Below are positions 1-6,348 of a DNA stretch of 12,693 nt, piece after piece. The first letter of the stretch is position 1. Each line of letters begins with the position of its first letter. The position numbers and the translations under genes are program-made. The notes below the pieces were generated by a model. The model did no database searches. It saw nothing but the letters and a program-made list of their open reading frames with translations, and was not told the origin of the DNA. Source of the DNA: an uncultured Collinsella sp. (GTDB taxonomy: Bacteria; Actinomycetota; Coriobacteriia; Coriobacteriales; Coriobacteriaceae); assembly GCA_902479135.1 (NCBI GenBank), contig CABSNU010000030.1, positions 1-12,693 of the forward strand. Direction: 5' to 3'.

Positions 1-181
1 TCGCCGCGCCCCGCAGTGCCCGCTTCCCCCGAGAACAATTATCAGTGCAGGTAGACGGCTTGCTGATTTTTAAAAAAGACCCGCATGGTCGACCTATGCG
101 GGTTAAACGTAGTAGATAGCCCGCTTTCGTGGCGCGACGTTAGCGGAATGTGTCAACGGGGCTGTCCCTTTGGCGCATTGG
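1..181. other. Left-edge intergenic stretch
   Basis: I see no gene here. The stretch holds the terminator of the adjacent minus-strand peptidase gene and a 15-nt motif at 47-61 (GCAGGTAGACGGCTT). That motif recurs exactly at 1568-1582, inside the inverted-repeat element described there. Confidence 0.6.
72..103 (-). terminator. Intrinsic terminator of the M24 peptidase gene
   Basis: An 8-bp perfect stem pairs ACCCGCAT (79-86) with ATGCGGGT (96-103) around a 9-nt loop. Read on the minus strand, it is followed by a CTTTTTT run (72-78). It lies about 80 bases past the stop codon of the minus-strand peptidase gene, so it is placed to end that transcript. Confidence 0.75.
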
Positions 182-1270
182 CTAGTCGAGGCGGACCGGA
201 TCGTGGGGGTAGGCGTTGAGAATCTCGACGTCGTTCTCGGTCACCAGGGCCAGGTCCTCGATGCGGACACCGGTGCGGCCGGGGAGGTAGATGCCCGGTT
301 CGATGGAGAACGTCATGCCTGGCTCTACAACCTGCTCGTTGACCAGCGAGACGTCGCCCGGCTCGTGGTCCTGCAGACCAATCGAGTGGCCCAGGCGATG
401 CGTAAAGTATTTGCCGTAGCCCGCACCCTCAATCACGTCGCGTGCGGCGCGGTCCAGGTCGCACATGCGCACGCCCGGGGCGATGAGCCCCTCGGCGGCT
501 TCGTTGGCGCGGCGCACGATGTCGTAGATGCGTGTCGTCTCCTCGTCCGGCTCGCCCCAAAAGAATGTGCGTGTCATGTCCGAGCAGTAGTTGCGGCGGC
601 GTCCGCCAATGTCGAACAGCACCACGTCGCCGCGCTTGAGCGCGGTGCCGTCGGGTTCGTGATGTGGGTCGCCGGCGTTGGCGCCAAAGCTCACTATGGG
701 AGGAAAGCTAAAGCCCTCGCAGCCGTGCTTGCGATACAGGCTGAGCATCTGGTCGGCGATCTCGCACTCCGTTACGCCCTCGTGGACGAGCTTGATCGCG
801 TCGGCCATCACGGCGTCGTTGGCTGCCGAGGACACGCGCATAAGCTCCTGCTCGGCGGCATCCTTGTGGGTGCGCGCGGCGGTGACGGCAAAGTCGCCTA
901 GGAAGAACTCGCTGGCGGCGTGGCGCTCCATGAGCGGCATCAAAAAGCCGGAGCGCATGACGGTGTCGATGCCAAGCGGCTTGGCTGGGTCGATCTCACT
1001 CGCGATGGCGTCGGTCACGACGTCGGTATCGTTGTGGTAGGCAACGCGCGCATTATCATACTCGGGCAGCTGATGCAGCGCGTTGACCAGGATCACGGGC
1101 TCGCAATCGCGCGCGAGCAGCACGCCGCAAAAACGCTCGAACATATCGGCATAAAAGCCGGTTAGGTAATAGATCGACCACGGGTCATTCACGAGCAGCT
1201 GCGCACCGGGGTGCTGAGCCTCGAGCGCATCGAGCACGCGCGCCACGCGCTGGTCATCGACATGTGCCAT
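182..1270 (-). CDS. M24 family metallopeptidase (Xaa-Pro peptidase type)
   Basis: This is a 362-aa cytoplasmic aminopeptidase of the creatinase/prolidase fold. It is predicted to remove N-terminal residues before proline, or cleave Xaa-Pro dipeptides, using two metal ions. The N-terminal creatinase-like domain spans about residues 8-135 and the pita-bread catalytic domain about 140-355. All five expected metal ligands are visible: D220 (in FDIGG), D231 (in CSDMTRTF), H295 (in HRLGHSIGL), E324 (in SIEPGIY) and E338 (in VRIEDL). The ATG at 1270 is preceded by AAAGGA at 7-nt spacing. There is no signal peptide or membrane segment. It lies downstream of the DUF1667 gene on the same strand but 550 bp away, across several palindromes, and has its own candidate promoter, so it is probably transcribed separately. 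The family is secure; the exact substrate is not. Confidence 0.93.
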   Translation of the reverse strand: MAHVDDQRVARVLDALEAQHPGAQLLVNDPWSIYYLTGFYADMFERFCGVLLARDCEPVILVNALHQLPEYDNARVAYHNDTDVVTDAIASEIDPAKPLGIDTVMRSGFLMPLMERHAASEFFLGDFAVTAARTHKDAAEQELMRVSSAANDAVMADAIKLVHEGVTECEIADQMLSLYRKHGCEGFSFPPIVSFGANAGDPHHEPDGTALKRGDVVLFDIGGRRRNYCSDMTRTFFWGEPDEETTRIYDIVRRANEAAEGLIAPGVRMCDLDRAARDVIEGAGYGKYFTHRLGHSIGLQDHEPGDVSLVNEQVVEPGMTFSIEPGIYLPGRTGVRIEDLALVTENDVEILNAYPHDPVRLD

Positions 1271-1297
1271 GAAACATCCTTTCGCTAGGCTGCCACC

Positions 1298-1325
1298 ATG
1301 GTATCCCCAATGCCAGGGTAGTCAA
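1298..1325 (-). promoter_or_regulatory. Candidate sigma-70 type promoter for the M24 peptidase gene
   Basis: On the minus strand, TTGACT (1320-1325) and TACCAT (1298-1303) are separated by 16 nt. This would start transcription near 1291, about 20 nt before the ATG at 1270. The -35 box matches the consensus at 5 of 6 positions and the -10 box at 4 of 6. It is a sequence match only. Confidence 0.4.
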
Positions 1326-1363
1326 TTTGGGACGGGGCTATTTTGGCTGCGTCAAACATGCGG

Positions 1364-1440
1364 AATGATTTTTCTGGGACGGGGATTAAATAATCTTTCG
1401 GCACCCAATGATTATTAATCCCCGTCCCAGAAAAATCATT
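1364..1440. repeat. 26-bp perfect inverted repeat (long hairpin)
   Basis: Positions 1364-1389 and 1415-1440 are exact reverse complements over 26 nt. Each arm contains TTTTTCTGGGACGGGG or its complement. A further 5-bp stem (TAATC 1391-1395 with GATTA 1410-1414) continues inward past a bulged A1390, leaving a 14-nt loop. Such a stem would be very stable in RNA from either strand. I recall similar GGGACGGGG/CCCCGTCCC palindromes between genes in Coriobacteriia, which suggests a dispersed genomic repeat rather than a gene-specific regulator. Confidence 0.85.
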
Positions 1441-1494
1441 TGAGCGGACGTTCGGGCAAAAGTAGTCATAAGAGGCTCGTCCCAAATGGGCTGG

Positions 1495-1654
1495 TTTCAA
1501 AAGCATGGCGGATTACGGGGCTGGACCTGTATTACTTGACCATGAGAAAAATCGCGAAATTAAAACCGCAGGTAGACGGCTTATCAAAAATCGAAAATTG
1601 CCGGTATGGATGGGGGTCTCCGAACCTGCCCCGTAATCCGGCATAGTTTTGAAA
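1495..1654. repeat. MITE-like element with terminal inverted repeats
   Basis: The terminal inverted repeats are 1495-1521 and 1628-1654 and match at 24 of 27 positions, including a perfect 13-nt core (CGGATTACGGGGC and its complement). They enclose about 106 bp with no plausible gene. A TGG trinucleotide flanks both ends (1492-1494 and 1655-1657) and could be a short target duplication, although three bases may match by chance. The interior carries the 15-nt motif (1568-1582) also seen alone at 47-61. No transposase is present, so any mobility would need a source elsewhere. Confidence 0.6.
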
Positions 1655-1698
1655 TGGCACTAACCGAGTGACAGCCAAATACGCGATCATCAAAGAAG

Positions 1699-1760
1699 TT
1701 GCGGTGAAATGCGGGCTTTTGGGCGGCCTAGAGCCGAAAACAGTCCGTATTTCACCGCAA
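1699..1760. repeat. Long imperfect hairpin, 19-bp stem
   Basis: TTGCGGTGAAAT (1699-1710) pairs perfectly with ATTTCACCGCAA (1749-1760). The stem continues inward to 1717/1742 with two G-U pairs, and a small CGGC/GCCG stem (1724-1727 with 1733-1736) sits in the apical part. It lies 60 bp beyond the stop codon of the DUF1667 gene. It could therefore stabilise the 3' end of the dehydrogenase operon mRNA, but it has no U-tract on that strand and is not a classical terminator. Confidence 0.7.
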
Positions 1761-1820
1761 TTGAGGAGGGTCGGGGTGGATGGCGGGGTAGCTAAAAGAG
1801 CCCCGTTCCAAATTAGCTGC

Positions 1821-2219
1821 TTAGGCTGGATCGATGTCCATGCTGGCGACGAGGTCAATGTTGGTGCCGAGCAGATCTTCCAGCACGACGTCGCCCATGC
1901 GGATGGGGGCGTCGACGACAAGGTCTTGGATGAGGGCCATGGCTTGGGCGTGGAGTTCGAGTGGGATTGCCTCGGCCGTGCGCACGGGGAGCAGAGCTTC
2001 GTCGCCGCAGGAGACGGCCACGGTCGTCGTGAGCACGCGCATGGGGCAGGTGAGCTCCTGATGTGCGAACTTATCGCCGCGCGGGCAGTTGTTGCCGGTC
2101 ACGGAGCGCACTTCCACCACGGCGCCATTGGCGTCGCGCTCCACCTCTACGGTCAGAAGGCATTCGGATGGGCAGGTCGTGCAGTTGAAATTGAGCGTTT
2201 CGATCGCGTTCGTGCTCAT
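1821..2219 (-). CDS. DUF1667 Cys-rich protein, partner of the FAD oxidoreductase
   Basis: This is a 132-aa protein of the DUF1667 family, a small cysteine-rich protein nearly always encoded beside a GlpA-like dehydrogenase and an FAD/NAD(P) oxidoreductase. The N-terminal part holds C13, C16 and C20 (CTTCPSEC), then C45 in GNNCPRG and C58 before PMRVLTTTV. This pattern suggests an iron-sulfur cluster or zinc site. The C-terminal half has no cysteine and is acidic. The start at 2219 was chosen over one further upstream because GAGGAGG precedes it at 9-nt spacing and it begins 4 bp after the stop of the upstream gene, which suggests an operon. The likely role is electron transfer or assembly in the complex; the biochemical function is inferred from context. 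Confidence 0.88.
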   Translation of the reverse strand: MSTNAIETLNFNCTTCPSECLLTVEVERDANGAVVEVRSVTGNNCPRGDKFAHQELTCPMRVLTTTVAVSCGDEALLPVRTAEAIPLELHAQAMALIQDLVVDAPIRMGDVVLEDLLGTNIDLVASMDIDPA

Positions 2220-2223
2220 GACT

Positions 2224-3576
2224 CTACGCCTCCTCAACGGGATCGACGGACAGGACAATCCCGCTGGCACCCAGGTCGAGTGCGCGCTGAATCGCCTTTG
2301 CCGGCAGCGGGAAGCTTTCCATAACGCTCGGTTTAAACGGGCGGACCTTGCCGGCGAACAGCTCCTCGTCTCCTGCCAGAATGCGCACGCGGGCGGCGTC
2401 GACCGGTCGGCGTACGCGGAAGTTGAGCTTGGTGAGCGCCACGGCCGTAATGCGTCCCGGCAGCGCGTAGCCCGCGATGCCGGCAGGGGAGACCGTGAGC
2501 TCGAAGCCCGTGCCTGCAGCGCTCGCCCCGACTTCGCCCAACGCCCACGCCGCCGCAGCTGCGCCGGCGCGTTCGGACTCGGTTGTCACGTTGTCGGCCA
2601 GGTCGTGCACGTGCAGCACGTTGCCGCAGGCAAAGATGCCCGGCACGCCCGTCTGCAGACTCTGGTCCACCACGGCGCCGCGCGTGCGTGGGTCAAGCTC
2701 AACGCCCGCGGCAACCGAAAGCTCGTTCTCGGGAATCAGGCCCACCGAAAGCAGCAGCGTATCGCACGGAACAACGCGCTCGGTCCCCGGAATAGGCGCA
2801 AGATGCTCGTCTACCTTGCTCACTTCGACCGCCTCCACGCGGTCGTGCCCGATCACGCGTGTGACGGTGGTGGAAAGGTGCAGCGGAATTCCAAAGTCGT
2901 CCAGGCAGTTCTTCACATTGCGGCGCAGGCCGTTGGCGTACGGCATGAGCTCGTACACGCCCTCGACCGAAATCCCCTCGAGCGTGCAGCGGCGTGCCAT
3001 GATCAGCCCGATGTCACCCGAGCCCAAGATGACGGCGCGCGAGCCGGGTTTGAGGTTCTCGATATTGATGTATCGCTGCGTCAGGCCCGCCGTAAAGACG
3101 CCGGCGGGGCGGCTGCCGGGAATCTTGATCTCGCTGCGGGTGCGCTCGCGGCAACCCATGGCAAGGACGACCGCGCGCCCGGTGAGCTGCAGCATGCCGG
3201 CAGGGCTCATGAGCATGACGGTGTGGACCGCGGTGTCTTCCGTAGGCTCGCCTGAATCAATCCCAATCACCATTCTGTTCAGGAACAGCGCAATGTCGGT
3301 TGCGCGCACCTGGTCGATAAAGCGCTGCGCGTACTCGGGACCGGTGAGCTCCTGTTTAAAGTGCGACAGGCCAAAGCCGGGGTGGATGCACTGGCGGAGG
3401 ATGCCGCCCAGGTGCTGCTCGCGTTCCACGATGGCCACGCGTGCGCCTGCCTTATGCGCGGCCAGCGCGGCCGCCATGCCGGCAGGTCCGCCGCCGATAA
3501 CAACCACGTCGAAGGCTTGCGTTTGTACGGCTTCTACGACGCCGCAATCAATCGCGCTCGATTTGAATTCCGCCAT
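2224..3576 (-). CDS. NAD(P)/FAD-dependent oxidoreductase, GlpB-like position in operon
   Basis: A 450-aa flavoprotein of the two-dinucleotide-binding-domain type. The FAD Rossmann motif is GGGPAG (28-33), the second nucleotide-binding motif GSGDIG (185-190), and the late FAD contact CGNVLHVHDLAD (317-328). C63 in RQCIH and C142 in GCRERTR are placed where related enzymes have conserved cysteines, but no CxxC redox disulfide is seen. The region after about residue 355 is an extra C-terminal domain of about 95 residues. It starts 1 bp after the stop of the upstream dehydrogenase gene and has an AAGGGGG ribosome binding site, so the two are co-transcribed and probably co-translated. It likely passes electrons between the dehydrogenase and a nicotinamide or another acceptor. 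The electron direction and partner are inferred. Confidence 0.9.
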   Translation of the reverse strand: MAEFKSSAIDCGVVEAVQTQAFDVVVIGGGPAGMAAALAAHKAGARVAIVEREQHLGGILRQCIHPGFGLSHFKQELTGPEYAQRFIDQVRATDIALFLNRMVIGIDSGEPTEDTAVHTVMLMSPAGMLQLTGRAVVLAMGCRERTRSEIKIPGSRPAGVFTAGLTQRYINIENLKPGSRAVILGSGDIGLIMARRCTLEGISVEGVYELMPYANGLRRNVKNCLDDFGIPLHLSTTVTRVIGHDRVEAVEVSKVDEHLAPIPGTERVVPCDTLLLSVGLIPENELSVAAGVELDPRTRGAVVDQSLQTGVPGIFACGNVLHVHDLADNVTTESERAGAAAAAWALGEVGASAAGTGFELTVSPAGIAGYALPGRITAVALTKLNFRVRRPVDAARVRILAGDEELFAGKVRPFKPSVMESFPLPAKAIQRALDLGASGIVLSVDPVEEA

Positions 3577-3577
3577 C

Positions 3578-5032
3578 CTAGTGCACCCCCTTCAAAGGTC
3601 CCTCGACCAGCCAGGAGCCGGCGTCCTCCAGTAATACCTCGCTGGGGTCGCAGCCCAACTCGCGCGCCAGGATCGCCACCACACGGCTCTGGCAAAAACC
3701 ACTCTGGCATCTGCCCATGCCGGCGCGGCAGCGGCGCTTGACGCCCTCCACCGAAACCGCGCCCGGCTGGCGTCGGATCGCGGCCACGATCTCGGCTTCG
3801 GGCACCGTCTCGCAGCGGCAGACAATCTGTCCCCACGCGGGATCGGACTCGATCAGCTCCTCCTTGCGCGCCAGCGGTGCGCGGTCAAAGTCGTCCGGCG
3901 CGCGGCGAATTGGGTTCCAGTCCGCCCGCTCGTGCAGCTCCACGCCCGCCTCACGCATCACAAGCTCCATGCGCTCGGCAAGGGCCGGCGCGCTCGCCAC
4001 GCCCGGCGACTGAATGCCCGCCGCCTGGAAAAGCCCCGGCACCACGGCCGACTGCCCAATAAAGAAGTCGTTCGTACCCTGAATGACCGGACGCCCGCCG
4101 GCAAATGCGCGCACCACGCGGCGCGTATCCAGATCGGGCACCAGCTTGCGCGCGCCGTTCAGGAGCGCGTTTACATCGCTCGCATAGGTCTGCGTGTCGC
4201 CCGGCTCGCGCACGGCGGCCGTCGCGGTAATCACGGTGTTGCCGTGTACGGTACCCGTGACGATGACGCCCTTCGATATCGGCGTCGGCACCGGGTAGAG
4301 CGGCATGAGCGTGCGCGGTTCCTTGTCCAGCACCACGATGTTGCCCTGACGCCAGACCATCTGGAACTCCTCGGCGCCCGCCATATGCGAGATGTCGGCG
4401 GCGCCGTTGCCCGCGGCGTTGATCAGATAGCGGCAGCGCACGTTGCCAGCGGGGGTCGCCAGCGTAAAGCGCGCGTCGTCGCCCGAGCCCGCAACTTCAA
4501 TCGCCTCCACGGGTGCGGAGCGCATAAACGTCACCCCGTTGGCCACGGCGTTCTCCAGCGCGGCGATGGCAACCTCAAACGGATCGACAAAACCGGTCGA
4601 AGGGCACCACAACGCGCACGCTGCATCGGCACTGGCGCGCGGCTCTAATTCGTGGATGCGGTCGGGTCCGACGATCGACAGCCTGGGCACGCCGTTGGCA
4701 AGGCCGTTGCGCCGCAGCTGCTCCAGATGCGCGCGGTCCTCGTCGTTAAACCCCAGCACCATCGAACCGGTGCGGCAGAACAGAAATCCCAGCTCCTGCG
4801 CCCACGTATCGTATAACTCGCAGCCACGGGCGTTGACGTGCGCCTTAACCGTGCCCGGCACCGGATCGTAGCCAGCGTGCACTAGGCCGCCGTTGGCCTT
4901 CGACGCGCCCAGCGCAATATCGTTAGCCGCCTCGACCACGCAAATGGACAGGTCATAGCGCGCGAGCTGCCGCGCGATGGCGCATCCGGTAATGCCCGCG
5001 CCGACAATCGCGATATCAAACGTTTCTGTCAC
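3578..5032 (-). CDS. GlpA-like FAD-dependent glycerol-3-phosphate dehydrogenase with [2Fe-2S] domain
   Basis: 484 aa. The DAO-fold domain opens with GAGITG (11-16) and has GASKANGGLVHAGYD (42-56), the signature of the GlpA/GlpD-like family that oxidises glycerol 3-phosphate to dihydroxyacetone phosphate. A C-terminal BFD-like [2Fe-2S] domain follows (about 400-460) with ligands C405, C407, C442 and C447. C435 is an additional cysteine where relatives usually have threonine. The start is GTG at 5032, with GGAGG 4 nt upstream. It is the first gene of a three-gene cluster with an NAD(P)/FAD oxidoreductase and a DUF1667 protein, a layout typical of anaerobes. No glycerol kinase or transporter lies in the window, so a different 2-hydroxyacid or polyol-phosphate substrate cannot be excluded. 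Confidence 0.88.
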   Translation of the reverse strand: MTETFDIAIVGAGITGCAIARQLARYDLSICVVEAANDIALGASKANGGLVHAGYDPVPGTVKAHVNARGCELYDTWAQELGFLFCRTGSMVLGFNDEDRAHLEQLRRNGLANGVPRLSIVGPDRIHELEPRASADAACALWCPSTGFVDPFEVAIAALENAVANGVTFMRSAPVEAIEVAGSGDDARFTLATPAGNVRCRYLINAAGNGAADISHMAGAEEFQMVWRQGNIVVLDKEPRTLMPLYPVPTPISKGVIVTGTVHGNTVITATAAVREPGDTQTYASDVNALLNGARKLVPDLDTRRVVRAFAGGRPVIQGTNDFFIGQSAVVPGLFQAAGIQSPGVASAPALAERMELVMREAGVELHERADWNPIRRAPDDFDRAPLARKEELIESDPAWGQIVCRCETVPEAEIVAAIRRQPGAVSVEGVKRRCRAGMGRCQSGFCQSRVVAILARELGCDPSEVLLEDAGSWLVEGPLKGVH

Positions 5033-5541
5033 GGTGCCTCCAAGACAAGTTGACAGGATGTCAATAAGACTATCCTACGGTCTACACACCCCCAGAGCGG
5101 CGGCAATGCGGCGAACAGCCCCGTAACACCCGCCAACGGCAGACGAGGGGAGACCCGGCTCGGATGTCGACCACGTGAGGCCGCGAGTTCCTTCCAACCA
5201 ACCTCGTGGTCTGCGCCGTTACCTGTTACAGATCGAGACGTTGAGTCCGCAGACGCACGTTCGTCTCGATCTGTAACAGTTAGACGAGGATTTGGGTTCC
5301 AGATGTTACAGTACTGACTCGAAAGAACGGCAAAAACGAACACACTGCTTACCTGCGGGTTTAAGTACGGCAACAACGGCACAAGCGCGTAAAAACGGGT
5401 TAGCACACGCACTTGGGATAATTTGGGGATATGAAAGCCACGCGGGCGTGCACCCCGAATATCCCAATTTATTAACTCAAAGATCACCATACCGCCCAGG
5501 GTCGTGATGTCGTCGGGCAGCTCGTAGTTCCTCCCGGTCAT
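5029..5541 (-). CDS. Hypothetical ORF spanning the left element boundary
   Basis: The start is ATG at 5541, with GGAGG in good position, 16 bp after the stop of the minus-strand XRE gene, so initiation looks real. The first 25 residues (beginning MTGRNYELPDD) have no resemblance I recognise. From residue 24 the frame runs through the TTGGGATA sites, giving INWDI, the same peptide as near the integrase C-terminus. It leaves the element after about 76 codons, continues through repeat unit 1, and stops in an overlap with the GTG start of the dehydrogenase gene. The downstream part is therefore host repeat DNA read by chance, and the tail would differ at any other integration site. In this position it could be a small excisionase-like partner, but no motif supports that. 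Confidence 0.35.
   Translation of the reverse strand: MTGRNYELPDDITTLGGMVIFELINWDIRGARPRGFHIPKLSQVRVLTRFYALVPLLPYLNPQVSSVFVFAVLSSQYCNIWNPNPRLTVTDRDERASADSTSRSVTGNGADHEVGWKELAASRGRHPSRVSPRLPLAGVTGLFAALPPLWGCVDRRIVLLTSCQLVLEAP
5050..5064 (-). promoter_or_regulatory. Candidate operator palindrome upstream of the dehydrogenase operon
   Basis: TTGACA and TGTCAA form a perfect 6-bp inverted repeat around a 3-nt spacer, ending 17 nt upstream of the GTG start. No good -10 box follows TTGACA before the ribosome binding site, so it is more likely a repressor site in the leader than a -35 box. No regulator gene for it is visible nearby. Confidence 0.4.
5223..5311. repeat. Palindromic repeat array, left part (unit 1 and the first 8 nt of unit 2)
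   Basis: Unit 1 is an 18-bp perfect inverted repeat, CTGTTACAGATCGAGACG (5223-5240) against 5262-5279, around a 21-nt loop. Exactly 26 nt after the end of the right arm, the next unit begins with TGTTACAG (5304-5311) and then stops matching the other units, because the integrative element begins there. The rest of the array lies at 9645-9900. A weaker inverted repeat (GACCACG 5169-5175 with CGTGGTC 5205-5211) precedes it. Confidence 0.85.
5349..5362. repeat. Left copy of a 14-bp inverted repeat near the element ends
   Basis: TTACCTGCGGGTTT here is the exact reverse complement of AAACCCGCAGGTAA at 9610-9623. The copies lie 37 bp from the left end and 24 bp from the right end of the element. 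The right copy overlaps the integrase stop codon. These are probably recombinase or accessory-protein arm sites. Confidence 0.65.
5407..5472. repeat. Left-end cluster of TTGGGATA sites (probable integrase arm sites)
   Basis: TTGGGATA occurs at 5413-5420, a near copy TTGGGGATA at 5423-5431, and an inverted copy TATCCCAA at 5460-5467. The right end has TTGGGATA at 9583-9590 and 9593-9600. The 15-nt ACGCACTTGGGATAA is identical at 5407-5421 and 9577-9591, and AATATCCCAATTTAT (5458-5472) is the exact complement of 9588-9602. Motifs repeated about one helical turn apart near both ends fit binding sites for the integrase N-terminal domain. Confidence 0.6.
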
Positions 5542-5557
5542 CCCTCTTCCTCCATTC

Positions 5558-5782
5558 CTATGCGGTCTCATCCGTGTTCCAGCCCATCAGGTCGTTGGGC
5601 GGACAACCAAGAACCTGCGAGATGGCCAAGAGTTTTTCGGCTCCAGGAATGTAATCGCCGCTCTCGTACTTCGCGAAAATGCTGACGCTCACTCCGAGCT
5701 TGGAAGCGACCTCAGCCTGAGAAAGGTCAGCTCGGGCGTGTACGGCGCGGATATTCCCAGCCAGCTCCTTACTGAAATCCGT
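5558..5782 (-). CDS. XRE-family HTH regulator with apparent ACG start
   Basis: A 74-aa single-domain Cro/CI-type DNA-binding protein. The helix-turn-helix lies in ADLSQAEVASKLGVSVSIF (residues 18-36), followed by KYESGDYIPGAEKLLAISQVLG, and the protein ends NDLMGWNTDETA. There is no ATG, GTG or TTG between the upstream in-frame stop and the HTH. The best placed codon is ACG at 5780-5782, 6 nt after AAGGAG, exactly where an ATG would be expected, so it looks like an ATG mutated to ACG. It is divergent from the plus-strand XRE gene at 5925 with a 142-bp shared intergenic region, like a phage CI/Cro switch. It may be poorly expressed or silent. Confidence 0.7.
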   Translation of the reverse strand, partial: TDFSKELAGNIRAVHARADLSQAEVASKLGVSVSIFAKYESGDYIPGAEKLLAISQVLGCPPNDLMGWNTDETA

Positions 5783-5869
5783 TCGTTTCTCCTTAGAGAT
5801 GTTTTTCTGTCTGTTGAATTAAATGACGAACAGTCTTATGTCCCTATCAATCGAATATGCAACATTTTT

Positions 5870-5913
5870 TTGCGTAAAGACATTTTTTGTTTACTATTCA
5901 CTTAACGTAAAGA
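5870..5913 (+). promoter_or_regulatory. Promoter with flanking direct repeats before the plus-strand XRE gene
   Basis: TTGCGT (5870-5875), a 16-nt spacer and TACTAT (5892-5897) form a plausible promoter starting near 5904. The octamer CGTAAAGA occurs at 5873-5880 and 5906-5913, exactly 33 bp apart, on either side of the -10 box. This spacing on one DNA face suits a regulator, such as either XRE protein, blocking the promoter. Confidence 0.45.
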
Positions 5914-5924
5914 AAGGAGCGAGG

Positions 5925-6308
5925 ATGAACCTTCGTCTAAGAGAGCGCCGGGAGGCCCTGGGGCTAAACCAAAAGGAGCTTGCACAAAATGTCGGCAAGT
6001 CATTCCGAACTATTCAGTCTTGGGAGCGCGAGGAGAGCTATCCGAATGCAGAGCTCGTAGGTGCGCTCTGCGAAGTATTCAACACCGATCCCAACGACCT
6101 GCTCGGCTGGTACGAGGAGCATCCCGAGGACAAGCCGACGGCGCCGGCGGGCGCGGAGGGCGAGCTGATCACCTGCTACCGGCAGAGCACCGAGAAGAGG
6201 CGCTCGAAGATCCTGGAGACGGCACGCGACCAGGCCGAGCTGTCCCGAGCTCAGGCTGCAGCGCCTGAAGGCGAAGGGCTGGAGGCGGATCAAGTAAGGT
6301 CCGCGTAG
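5925..6308 (+). CDS. XRE-family transcriptional regulator
   Basis: 127 aa. The start at ATG 5925 is preferred to one 102 nt upstream because AAGGAG lies 5-6 nt before it and the HTH begins immediately (MNLRLRERREALGLNQKELA). The HTH covers about residues 3-58, with LNQKELAQNVGKSFRTIQSWE as recognition region, and closes with NDLLGW, matching NDLMGW of the divergent XRE protein. The C-terminal half is a proline-rich linker and a charged helix (about 85-127), perhaps a dimerisation or protein-contact segment. No LexA-like serine protease domain is seen, so release from repression by RecA cleavage is not expected. It is likely the main switch regulator of the element; which of the two acts as repressor cannot be told. 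Confidence 0.85.
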   Translation: MNLRLRERREALGLNQKELAQNVGKSFRTIQSWEREESYPNAELVGALCEVFNTDPNDLLGWYEEHPEDKPTAPAGAEGELITCYRQSTEKRRSKILETARDQAELSRAQAAAPEGEGLEADQVRSA

Positions 6309-6348
6309 ACCGCATTATTCAATTCATTTATGGGAAGGAGTAATAACC

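Larger units (their letters stand above)
1271..1820. other. Gene-free intergenic region packed with inverted repeats
   Basis: No convincing gene is present. The short reading frames here lie inside palindromes and lack ribosome binding sites. The region is made almost entirely of three inverted-repeat structures, at 1364-1440, 1495-1654 and 1699-1760. An outer arm pair, ATTTGGGACG (1325-1334) and CGTCCCAAAT (1478-1487), encloses the first. This suggests repeated insertion or accumulation of small non-coding repeat elements between two minus-strand transcription units. Confidence 0.6.

Noticed and set aside
170..901. 243-codon plus-strand frame opposite the M24 peptidase
   Set aside because: Antisense to a gene with all five metal ligands; the product is compositionally biased and has no recognisable motif.
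1285..1506. 73-codon minus-strand frame
   Set aside because: It lies completely in the palindromes of the intergenic region and has no ribosome binding site.
2089..3634. Long plus-strand frames opposite the oxidoreductase
   Set aside because: They lie antisense to a gene with clear FAD and NAD motifs, have no ribosome binding sites and give Arg/Ser/Pro-rich products without domains.
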